From Porticoccaceae bacterium UBA1117 (GTDB taxonomy: Bacteria; Pseudomonadota; Gammaproteobacteria; Pseudomonadales; Porticoccaceae), in assembly GCA_002313335.1 (NCBI GenBank), contig DCBC01000040.1, forward strand, positions 3,408 through 10,969: a DNA stretch of 7,562 bases. Direction: 5' to 3'. Shown one piece after another: positions 1-6,488 of the stretch; positions within the stretch are counted from its first letter, which is position 1, and every line of letters starts with the position of its first letter. Below the pieces are notes generated by a model that saw only the letters and a program-made list of their open reading frames with translations, was not told the DNA's origin and did not search any database. Made by a program: the position numbers and the translations under genes.

Positions 1-3000
1 TTCCCCGGAAGGTTCTATCTGGAGCTACAGCGTACAGGCCGAGCTGATGAAGAGGACTATATCCATTGTGCAGTTGCGCTTGCTGCTGACTATAATTGTC
101 CTGTTGTCGCCACAAATGATGTGCGGTTCATTGATAGAGAAGAGTTTGAGGCTCATGAGGCGCGTGTCTGTATTTATGAGGGTAGAACTCTTGATGATCC
201 GCGGCGTGAGCGCCGTTATTCGGAGCAACAATTTCTCCGAACTAGTGATGAGATGGCTGAGTTATTTAATGATATCCCCGAGGCTCTAGAAAATACGCTG
301 GAGATTGCAAAGCGTTGTAATCTTGATCTAAGGCTTGGGGAATACTTCCTCCCGGATTATCCTATTCCTGACGGCAAGAGTATTGATGAATTCTTTATAG
401 ATGTATCTACTGTAGGATTAGATGATCGTTTGAGAACTTTATTTGATCCCTTGTCATCGGACTTTAAAGAGAAGCAGGCGCTGTATGCTGACCGTTTAAA
501 GTTCGAGCTCGACATCATTATAGAGATGGGTTTCCCCGGTTATTTTCTTATTGTAATGGATTTTATTCGTTGGGCTAAGTCAAACGATATTCCTGTAGGC
601 CCGGGGCGGGGCTCTGGTGCGGGGTCATTGGTCGCCTATGCGTTAAAAATTACGGACCTTGACCCTATTGAGTACGATCTTCTTTTTGAGCGGTTTCTCA
701 ATCCAGAACGGGTCTCAATGCCCGATTTTGATATTGATTTTTGTATGGAGGGGCGAGACCGCGTAATTGCCTATGTGGCCGAGCAGTATGGTCGTGACGC
801 AGTATCTCAAATTGTTACTTTCGGAACTATGGCGGCCAAGGCTGTTGTCCGAGATGTTGCTCGAGTTCAAGGTAAATCCTATGGCCTAGCTGATAAATTA
901 TCTAAACTGATACCGTTTGAAGTTGGTATGACCCTTGAGAAGGCGGTTGAGCAAGAGGATGATCTTAGCCAATTTCTTAAAGCGGATGACGAGGCTTCTG
1001 AGATATGGTCAATGGCGCTACAGCTGGAGGGTGTAGCAAGAAACTGTGGAAAACATGCTGGTGGTGTAGTCATTGCGCCGACCCAAATAACCGATTTTTC
1101 ACCGATCTATTGTGACGAGCATGGCTCCGGTGTAGTGACGCAGTTTGATAAAAATGATGTCGAAGATGCTGGGTTAGTTAAGTTTGATTTCCTCGGTTTA
1201 CGGACATTGACGATCATCGATTGGGCAGTAAAGATGATCAATAGAAAGCGCTTAGAGGGCGATGAAGAACCCTTAGTGCTAGAAAAAATACCTCTTGATG
1301 ACGCGGCCACTTACGCGATGATGCAGCGAGCAGAGACAACCGCTGTGTTCCAGCTCGAATCGCGTGGTATGAAGGAGTTAATTCGTAAGTTGGGGCCAGA
1401 TCGATTTGAAGATATCATCGCTCTGGTGGCGTTATTTCGTCCGGGGCCGCTACAATCTGGAATGGTCGATGATTTTATTAATCGTAAAAAAGGCCGTGCG
1501 GAAGTCAGTTACCCCCATCCACAATATCAGCATGAATGTCTTAAACCTGCACTTGAACCCACTTATGGTGTGATCCTTTACCAGGAACAGGTAATGCAAA
1601 TTGCTCAAGAAATGGGGGGTTATACCTTAGGTGGAGCTGACCTACTGCGCCGAGCGATGGGCAAAAAGAATGCGGCCGAGATGGCCAAGCAGCGTGATTT
1701 ATTTGTGGAAGGTGCTATAGGTAAGGGTTTTGCTAACAATCTAGCTTCCAATGTTTTTGATTTAATGGAAAAGTTTGCTGGTTATGGATTTAATAAATCC
1801 CACTCAGCAGCTTATGCGTTGGTGGCTTACCAAACGGGATGGTTAAAAGCCCACTATCCCGCTGAATTTATGGCTGCGACTATTTCTTCAGATATGGACA
1901 AAACCGATAAGGTCGTCACCTTTATCGACGAGTGTAGAGCAATGAAGCTGGACTTGTTGCCCCCTGATGTTAACTATGGTCAATTTCACTTTAGTGTCAA
2001 TCCACAGGGTAGTGTGCTTTACGGATTGGGCGCTATCAAGGGGCTCGGGGAAGGCCCTGTTGGCGCTATTACATCTGCTCGCACCGAAGGCGGCGTATTC
2101 ACTGATTTGTTTGATTTTTGTGCTCGTGTTGATGGGCGTAAATTAAATAAGCGAGGTCTTGAGGCAATGATTCGTGCCGGCGCTTTTGATGAAATCGGGC
2201 CTAAGGGTGAAATAGGATATCGGCGGGCTGTAATGCTCGCGTGTATGGACGAGGCGGTTAAGTTAGCCGAACAGCACGCGCGTAACAAAGTGAGCGGCAT
2301 GGGTGATCTGTTTGGTGATTCTGTGGTCGATAGCGCTCCAGAGATCAATTATAACGCGTACTCCGCGGTAAGGTCTCTGTCAGTCAGAGAGAGACTTAAC
2401 GGTGAGAAAGAGACGTTAGGACTGTATTTGACCGGTCATCCGATCGATGAGTATGAGGACGAATTAAAAGTGATGCTGCCTCAGAGGATCGTTAATCTGC
2501 GGCCTGGTAAAGACGCTGAGACGATATCGGGTATGGTCGTTGGGATGCGCATTATGAAGAACAAGCGCGGGGATAGCTTTGCATTCCTGACGCTCGATGA
2601 TAAGAGTGGTCGTATAGAGTTGTCTGTTTGGGCAGACAAGTACAATGCTTATCGAGAAATCCTTGCTAAAGATGCATTGCTGGTAGTGAAAGGATCCGTT
2701 TCTGAAGATAGCTTCACTGGAGGCTTAAAAATGGTCGCCGAGTCTATACAGTCAATTTATGAGGCTCGGTGCAGCAAATTACGGCGTTTGGAACTCAATA
2801 TTACGGCCGGTAATGACGGTTGGGTCGAACAGGTGCACACAACGCTCAGTGCATTTAAAGACGGCAACTGTGCGGTAACCGTAGATTACTGCCAGCCTAA
2901 TGCTAGCGGTACTCTAAAATTAGGTCATCAATGGAAGGTCCAACCTAGAGATGAATTAATTAGTCGCTTGAGACAGCAATTCGGTAAGACAAATGTGTCA

Positions 3001-3015
3001 ATGGGCTATGATTAA
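1..3015 (+). CDS. dnaE: DNA polymerase III alpha subunit (5'-truncated by window edge)
   Basis: This is the replicative polymerase of the Pol III holoenzyme. The frame is open from base 1 and ends at TAA 3013-3015, giving 1004 residues. By alignment from memory with E. coli DnaE (1160 residues) the first residue matches about residue 158, so only the front of the PHP domain is missing. The palm carries GPGRGSGAGS (from nt 598) and the catalytic PDFDIDF motif; its aspartates at nt 730-732 and 736-738 match E. coli D401 and D403. The third catalytic aspartate, in KFDFLGL, is at nt 1186-1188 (E. coli D555). The fingers contain TYGVILYQEQVMQIAQ and GYGFNKSHSAAYALV. A beta-clamp-type motif, MGDLF, lies at nt 2299-2313. 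An OB-fold (around nt 2521-2760) and a tau-binding-type C-terminal region follow. ATG 121 is internal, not the start. Identity is essentially certain. Confidence 0.98.
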   Translation, partial: FPGRFYLELQRTGRADEEDYIHCAVALAADYNCPVVATNDVRFIDREEFEAHEARVCIYEGRTLDDPRRERRYSEQQFLRTSDEMAELFNDIPEALENTLEIAKRCNLDLRLGEYFLPDYPIPDGKSIDEFFIDVSTVGLDDRLRTLFDPLSSDFKEKQALYADRLKFELDIIIEMGFPGYFLIVMDFIRWAKSNDIPVGPGRGSGAGSLVAYALKITDLDPIEYDLLFERFLNPERVSMPDFDIDFCMEGRDRVIAYVAEQYGRDAVSQIVTFGTMAAKAVVRDVARVQGKSYGLADKLSKLIPFEVGMTLEKAVEQEDDLSQFLKADDEASEIWSMALQLEGVARNCGKHAGGVVIAPTQITDFSPIYCDEHGSGVVTQFDKNDVEDAGLVKFDFLGLRTLTIIDWAVKMINRKRLEGDEEPLVLEKIPLDDAATYAMMQRAETTAVFQLESRGMKELIRKLGPDRFEDIIALVALFRPGPLQSGMVDDFINRKKGRAEVSYPHPQYQHECLKPALEPTYGVILYQEQVMQIAQEMGGYTLGGADLLRRAMGKKNAAEMAKQRDLFVEGAIGKGFANNLASNVFDLMEKFAGYGFNKSHSAAYALVAYQTGWLKAHYPAEFMAATISSDMDKTDKVVTFIDECRAMKLDLLPPDVNYGQFHFSVNPQGSVLYGLGAIKGLGEGPVGAITSARTEGGVFTDLFDFCARVDGRKLNKRGLEAMIRAGAFDEIGPKGEIGYRRAVMLACMDEAVKLAEQHARNKVSGMGDLFGDSVVDSAPEINYNAYSAVRSLSVRERLNGEKETLGLYLTGHPIDEYEDELKVMLPQRIVNLRPGKDAETISGMVVGMRIMKNKRGDSFAFLTLDDKSGRIELSVWADKYNAYREILAKDALLVVKGSVSEDSFTGGLKMVAESIQSIYEARCSKLRRLELNITAGNDGWVEQVHTTLSAFKDGNCAVTVDYCQPNASGTLKLGHQWKVQPRDELISRLRQQFGKTNVSMGYD

Positions 3016-3023
3016 ACCATTAG

Positions 3024-3051
3024 TAGCCAAGTAATTATTAGATGTTAAAAT
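3024..3051 (+). promoter_or_regulatory. Candidate sigma70-type promoter for accA
   Basis: A -10-like TAAAAT (3046-3051, 5 of 6 consensus matches) lies 16 bp after a -35-like TAGCCA (3024-3029, 4 of 6). Transcription would begin near 3058 and leave a leader of about 40 nt before the accA ATG. The location is sensible because it falls in the only non-coding gap between dnaE and accA, but AT-rich gaps produce such matches by chance. accA may also be read through from dnaE, since no terminator is visible between them. Confidence 0.33.
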
Positions 3052-3096
3052 ACTCTTTTGCATCGCCTTACTGGCTTAACAGAGAACGCTATTACA

Positions 3097-4050
3097 ATGA
3101 ACCTAGATTATTTGTCCTTTGAGCAGCCAATCGCCGAATTAGAGGCTAAGATTGAAGAGCTTCAGCTAGTTGGCAACGATAATGAGCTGAATATTGCAGA
3201 GGAGGTCACAAAGCTTCGTGAGAAGTCTCGCAAGCTTACTCAAAGTATTTACGCCAAGCTGACGCCGTGGCAGGTCGTTCAGGTCGCTCGCCACCCACAT
3301 AGGCCTTACGCCCTTGATTATATCCAACGTATTTTTTCTGACTGGGAGGAAATGCATGGCGATCGTCATTTTGGTGATGATAGTGCAATTGTTGGTGGCG
3401 TTGCCAGATTGGGTGATAGCCCCGTAATGATAATTGGCCAAGAAAAAGGTAGAGGTGTTACTGAAAAAGTAATGCGTAATTTTGGTATGCCAAAAGCGGA
3501 GGGCTATCGCAAGGCATTGCGTCTGATGGAAACCGCTGAGCGTTTCAAAATGCCAATTTTAACACTGATTGATACCCCTGGCGCCTACCCAGGTATTGAT
3601 TCTGAAGAACGTAATATTTCTGAGTCGATAGCACGTAATTTAGCCGTTATGTCTAGATTGAAAACGCCAATCATTTGTACAGTGATTGGCGAGGGTAGCT
3701 CTGGCGGTGCACTGGGCATAGGGGTTGGTGATAGAGTAAATATGTTGCAATACAGCACCTACACGGTTATCTCCCCTGAGGGGTGTGCAAACATTTTGTG
3801 GAAGAGCAGTGATAAAGCATCGGCAGCTGCAGAAGCCATGGGCGTTACGTCGGCGGGTTTAGAGGCGCTCAATATAGTGGACAAAACCATTCCTGAACCA
3901 ATGGGAGGTGCTCATCGTGATATTGAGGCAATGAGTTTGACTCTCAAAGAGCATCTATGCTCTCAGCTCGAAGAGATTAAGTCGCTTCCTATGGACGAGT
4001 TACTCACCCAGCGATATGATCGATTAATGAGTTACGGTAACCCAAGTTAG
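3097..4050 (+). CDS. accA: Acetyl-CoA carboxylase carboxyltransferase subunit alpha
   Basis: AccA pairs with AccD to move the carboxyl group from carboxybiotin on AccB to acetyl-CoA, making malonyl-CoA for fatty-acid synthesis in the cytoplasm. The ATG at 3097 gives 317 residues (E. coli 319) starting [19 protein letters not shown], which matches the family N-terminus. A TTG at 3058 would add 13 unconserved residues and is not preferred. A weak AGAGAA ribosome site lies at 3081-3086. Visible family motifs include [37 protein letters not shown], the crotonase-type glycine loop near residues 199-210, [14 protein letters not shown] and the [11 protein letters not shown] region. Residue 201 is Ser where E. 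coli has Gly (GEGGSGG). The gene follows dnaE in the usual gammaproteobacterial order. The E. coli carboxyltransferase is known to bind its own acc mRNAs, but whether that applies here cannot be seen. Confidence 0.98.
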   Translation: MNLDYLSFEQPIAELEAKIEELQLVGNDNELNIAEEVTKLREKSRKLTQSIYAKLTPWQVVQVARHPHRPYALDYIQRIFSDWEEMHGDRHFGDDSAIVGGVARLGDSPVMIIGQEKGRGVTEKVMRNFGMPKAEGYRKALRLMETAERFKMPILTLIDTPGAYPGIDSEERNISESIARNLAVMSRLKTPIICTVIGEGSSGGALGIGVGDRVNMLQYSTYTVISPEGCANILWKSSDKASAAAEAMGVTSAGLEALNIVDKTIPEPMGGAHRDIEAMSLTLKEHLCSQLEEIKSLPMDELLTQRYDRLMSYGNPS

Positions 4051-4087
4051 GTGTTTCTAAACATTTAGCTACTCACTAAATTAAGCA
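4051..4087. other. Convergent intergenic gap between accA and the opposing gene
   Basis: Only 37 bp separate the two convergent stop codons. The best dyad is ATTTAG (4063-4068) with CTAAAT (4076-4081) around a 7-nt loop. It is AT-only apart from one G-C pair and has no clear T-tract on either strand. It might serve as a weak bidirectional terminator, but the sequence does not show a convincing one. Confidence 0.3.
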
Positions 4088-4786
4088 TTACTTCCTGTCT
4101 TCAAGTAGCGAGATTGCAGCCATTGCATCGGGATCTTGATTCTTGATCTGGTTGGCAATGTTGTGCTGAAAAAAGTAACGAAATTCAGAACACTTGTTCG
4201 CTGGATATAAGCAGTCATCCCCAGGTAGTACAGGCGTAGTGATTTTCTTATCTTCATCGACCAGCATTGCCTCAAGATTACCGCTGTTGGTGAGGCGCCA
4301 GCTAATAACTTCTTTTAACACAATACCCTGTGAACCATCGGGGGATAACGCCGCATGGGTTCCTATGGCGTCCGGTATTTCTTGAATTACTTCATCTGCA
4401 GAGTCGCACTGGTAATCGTAGTACTCTGCGGCCGTTTCTAATTCTACTATTTTGTGCATTGGGGCACTAAAAAATAGCTCATCAACCCCTTCATCATAAT
4501 AACCCTGCCATTGGCCATTCAACGGGTCATTAATCTCATTGCAAGGGACTAGTTTGTCGAGCCAGGGTACTAGACCAACAACCTCTCCATTCAGCCTAAG
4601 GCCCCACGCTAAAAGTCTTACCGAAAACAATTTGTCGGGGTTATCCGTATTACTATAGAGTATTTCTAGGCCATCAAGCTCTGCGGCCATTCTAATTATG
4701 CGATTGTCATCAAGCTCAGAGAGAGGTTTGCGAGTGAAGATATCGATTACGTTGTCATGGGAGTGCTGAGGCGCCGAACTAGGCAT
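4088..4786 (-). CDS. Hypothetical protein, acidic, cytoplasmic, 232 aa
   Basis: I do not recognise this family. The coding call is strong. The start codon (complement of 4784-4786) is preceded at 8 nt by a perfect AAGGAG site (complement of 4795-4800), and the frame stays open for 232 codons to TAA at 4088-4090. The protein is rich in Asp and Glu and has no signal peptide, membrane segment or nucleotide-binding loop that I can see. The N-terminus has a polar lead (residues 1-11) and then NVIDIFTRKPLSE (12-24), a style of start I associate with small conserved gammaproteobacterial proteins. The middle has a Trp-containing hydrophobic patch (AWGLRLNGEVVGLVPWLDKL, about residues 60-79). It faces accA convergently and epmC divergently, so it is probably transcribed alone. 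No function is assigned. Confidence 0.85.
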   Translation of the reverse strand: MPSSAPQHSHDNVIDIFTRKPLSELDDNRIIRMAAELDGLEILYSNTDNPDKLFSVRLLAWGLRLNGEVVGLVPWLDKLVPCNEINDPLNGQWQGYYDEGVDELFFSAPMHKIVELETAAEYYDYQCDSADEVIQEIPDAIGTHAALSPDGSQGIVLKEVISWRLTNSGNLEAMLVDEDKKITTPVLPGDDCLYPANKCSEFRYFFQHNIANQIKNQDPDAMAAISLLEDRK

Positions 4787-4794
4787 AGAAATAT

Positions 4795-4800
4795 CTCCTT
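4795..4800 (-). promoter_or_regulatory. Strong ribosome binding site of the minus-strand hypothetical gene
   Basis: On the minus strand this reads AAGGAG, 8 nt before the ATG. It is the best Shine-Dalgarno match in the window and fixes the start of the 232-residue protein. Confidence 0.85.
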
Positions 4801-4828
4801 ATGGCAGTAGTTAGATCGAACACTAACA

Positions 4829-4850
4829 CTACATAAGGTACCCTACATAA
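4829..4850. repeat. Exact 8-bp direct repeat flanking a palindromic hexamer
   Basis: CTACATAA occurs at 4829-4836 and again at 4843-4850, separated by the self-complementary hexamer GGTACC. It lies about 45-65 bp upstream of the minus-strand gene's start codon, where an operator could sit. Two direct half-sites at 14-bp spacing are a possible regulator site, but this is inferred from spacing alone. Confidence 0.45.
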
Positions 4851-4907
4851 ATTAAAAGCACAACAGTTTGTGTTTCATACCTTAAATATTTGAATCTTGA
4901 TTAGTGG

Positions 4908-4921
4908 CTACAATCTACATT
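4908..4921. repeat. Tandem heptad CTACAAT/CTACATT
   Basis: Two adjacent heptads differing at one position occupy 4908-4914 and 4915-4921. They share the CTACA core with the 8-bp repeat at 4829-4850. The first heptad overlaps the -10-like TACAAT on the plus strand. Confidence 0.4.
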
Positions 4922-4987
4922 TGGTTTGTTTTGGATACGCTGAAACTCATGTAAACTAGGGTTAATTAGCATCTACTGTCAGTTATT

Positions 4988-4993
4988 GGGAAG
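4988..4993 (+). promoter_or_regulatory. Probable ribosome binding site that supports an ATT start for epmC
   Basis: GGGAAG is purine-rich and partly complementary to the 16S 3' end. It lies 9 nt before the ATT at 5003-5005, which is normal spacing. It is 19 nt before the out-of-frame ATG at 5013, which is too far. It is the only Shine-Dalgarno-like element near the required N-terminus of epmC. Confidence 0.5.
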
Positions 4994-5002
4994 TAAAACC
5001 TC

Positions 5003-5560
5003 ATTACGCTTAATGAATCAAATAAATTAGTCGTCATCAATAAAGTATTTACTGCTGAGTTTACCGCTACGTTTGGGACTGAGCTAATTGGTGGTGCTGA
5101 TGAGCCATTATATTTACCTGCGGGAGCTGCTTCTCCCACAGCACAACTATTCTATCGACAAGATTTTTTGGCCAGCGCACTTCATGAAGTCGCTCATTGG
5201 TGTATTGCGGGTAAAGAGAGGCGAGCAATGGAAGATTTTGGCTATTGGTATAATCCTGATGGAAGGACAACCACGGATCAAAGTAAGTTTGAGTTAGCGG
5301 AGGTGAAGCCTCAGGCCTTGGAATGGATGTTCAGTGTGGCCTGTGGGAAATTATTTCATGTGAGCGCTGACAACTTAGCCATTGATGCGGGTGTCGCCAA
5401 TGATGAGCAGTTTAAATTGGCAGTGGTTAATCAGGCTCAGCAGTGGTGCTTATCGGGTAGGCTACCTATTCGAGGATTGCAGTTTTTAGAGGCCCTTATG
5501 AACCACTATGGCATTGATGCCAAATGGACTGAACATTATCAATTAAAGCACCTTGCATAG
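5003..5560 (+). CDS. epmC: Elongation factor P hydroxylase EpmC (YfcM); start codon uncertain, probably ATT
   Basis: EpmC hydroxylates the beta-lysylated lysine of elongation factor P, the last step after EpmB and EpmA; EF-P relieves ribosome stalling at polyproline. Reading from ATT 5003 gives 185 residues (E. coli 182). The protein contains DEPLYLPAG (about residues 31-39), the metal-binding-type HEVAHWC (HExxH at 61-65), GYWYNPDGR, EVKPQALEW (about 100-108) and VSADNL, all matching E. coli YfcM in order. The frame from the stop at 4994-4996 to TAG 5558-5560 contains no ATG, GTG or TTG before a TTG at 5168. That TTG would remove the conserved first 55 residues and begin just before HExxH, so it cannot be the real start. 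The choice is ATT 5003 with GGGAAG upstream, or a lost base after ATG 5013. The gene opens an operon with the exonuclease and pdxB. Confidence 0.93.
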   Translation: MTLNESNKLVVINKVFTAEFTATFGTELIGGADEPLYLPAGAASPTAQLFYRQDFLASALHEVAHWCIAGKERRAMEDFGYWYNPDGRTTTDQSKFELAEVKPQALEWMFSVACGKLFHVSADNLAIDAGVANDEQFKLAVVNQAQQWCLSGRLPIRGLQFLEALMNHYGIDAKWTEHYQLKHLA

Positions 5561-5569
5561 AGGCTACTA

Positions 5570-6481
5570 ATGCAATCTTTACTCATCGATTCTTCAATCT
5601 ATATATTTCGTAGCTACTTTACGTTGCCTGAGAACTGGCGCGCTTCTGAGAGTAGATTGCCAACCCACGCAGTGTATGGGTTCACCAGTTTCATGATCGA
5701 TTTGTTGCGACAGAAACAACCGGATTATATCTTTTGTGCCTTTGATGAGAGTCTTCAGACTGGTTTTCGCCACCAACTGTGTGCTGATTATAAATCGAAT
5801 CGTGAATTACCCGATGATGCTTTAGCGTTTCAATTAAATGCCTGCCGTCAGCTTTGCCGGGTGCTAGGTGTGGCCGAGATGGCATCTAATATTTATGAGG
5901 CTGACGATTTGATTGGCTCTATGGCTAGCATAATGCGTGGGGCAGGGGTTCAGCCGGTTATTGTGAGCAGAGATAAGGATTTAATGCAGTTAGTCGGGGA
6001 TCAAGACTTATACTGGGACTTTGGTAAGGCTCATCCAAGGTCTCAAAAACAGCTAGAGCAAAAATTAGAGATAGCATGTAGTCAAATGGTCGATTATTTA
6101 GCACTAGTGGGCGACAAAAGCGATAACATCGCTGGTGTACCAGGTGTTGGTGAAAAAACCGCTAAGCAGTTACTTTCCCATTTTCCAGATGTTGAGGCGA
6201 TTTTGGAACACCTTGATCAACTTCAGGATTTGCCAATTAGAGGCGCGAAAAAATTAGCCGATAAACTGCTGGGTAGCATAGATCAAATTAAACTAGCGCG
6301 AGAACTAGCAACAATAGTGACAGATATCGATGTAATGCCAGTTCCCAATGATATTACTTGGCAAGGGGTTCAGGTGCAGGCATTTGACTTATTTGCCGAA
6401 GAGATGGGGTTCGGTAATGTATTTACGGCGCGAGTGGCCGACCTGAAACATCGGCCAATGACCTCTAATTTTCGAGGGTGA
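5570..6481 (+). CDS. Stand-alone Pol I-like 5'-3' exonuclease / flap endonuclease
   Basis: This 303-residue protein corresponds to the 5' nuclease domain of DNA polymerase I without a polymerase, a metal-dependent enzyme that trims 5' flaps or RNA primers. Acidic metal ligands are all present: D7, D59 (AFDE), E110, D112 and D113 (YEADD), D135 and D137 (SRDKD), and D182 and D185 (GDKSDN). The arch region carries RHQLCADYKSNR. A helix-hairpin-helix follows at 187-200 (IAGVPGVGEKTAKQ). E. coli Xni (ExoIX, 251 residues) has GISSSK in place of GDKSDN and lacks the second metal site, so this protein is closer to the Pol I exo domain; I therefore give no symbol. AGAGG at 5559-5563 overlaps the epmC stop and sits 6 nt before the ATG, suggesting translational coupling. 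The gap to pdxB is 7 bp. Whether it supplements polA is unknown. Confidence 0.93.
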   Translation: MQSLLIDSSIYIFRSYFTLPENWRASESRLPTHAVYGFTSFMIDLLRQKQPDYIFCAFDESLQTGFRHQLCADYKSNRELPDDALAFQLNACRQLCRVLGVAEMASNIYEADDLIGSMASIMRGAGVQPVIVSRDKDLMQLVGDQDLYWDFGKAHPRSQKQLEQKLEIACSQMVDYLALVGDKSDNIAGVPGVGEKTAKQLLSHFPDVEAILEHLDQLQDLPIRGAKKLADKLLGSIDQIKLARELATIVTDIDVMPVPNDITWQGVQVQAFDLFAEEMGFGNVFTARVADLKHRPMTSNFRG

Positions 6482-6488
6482 ACAATTT

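Larger units (their letters stand above)
4787..5002. other. Divergent intergenic regulatory region
   Basis: This 216-bp stretch must carry the promoters of both the minus-strand hypothetical gene and the epmC operon. On the plus strand there is a good -10-like TACAAT (4909-4914) without a matching -35, and a weak TTGGAT (4931-4936) with TAAACT (4952-4957) at a short 15-bp spacing. On the minus strand the best is TTTAAT (complement of 4851-4856), also without a good -35. An imperfect dyad, GTTAG (4810-4814) with CTAAC (4823-4827), would form a small hairpin in the minus-strand leader just ahead of its ribosome site. Repeated CTACA motifs are listed separately. No single promoter can be assigned with confidence. 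Confidence 0.5.

Noticed and set aside
2019..2348. 109-codon open frame on the minus strand inside dnaE
   Set aside because: It lies entirely opposite a highly conserved part of dnaE, and its sequence resembles no family I know; it is a shadow of the coding strand.
3026..3075. Inverted repeat GCC(A)AGTAA / TTACTGGC between dnaE and accA
   Set aside because: The stem is 8 bp with a bulge and a 33-nt loop, and no T-tract follows. It is too weak to call a terminator or a riboswitch.
3058..3096. TTG at 3058 as an upstream start for accA
   Set aside because: It would add 13 residues with no resemblance to AccA N-termini, whereas ATG 3097 begins exactly at the conserved start region.
4063..4081. 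Hairpin ATTTAG/CTAAAT as a terminator between the convergent genes
   Set aside because: The stem is almost wholly A-T, six pairs long, with no clear T-tract on either strand.
5168..5560. TTG 5168 as the start of a 130-residue EpmC
   Set aside because: It removes the conserved EPLYLPA segment, which is present in frame upstream, and would begin only five residues before the HExxH motif.
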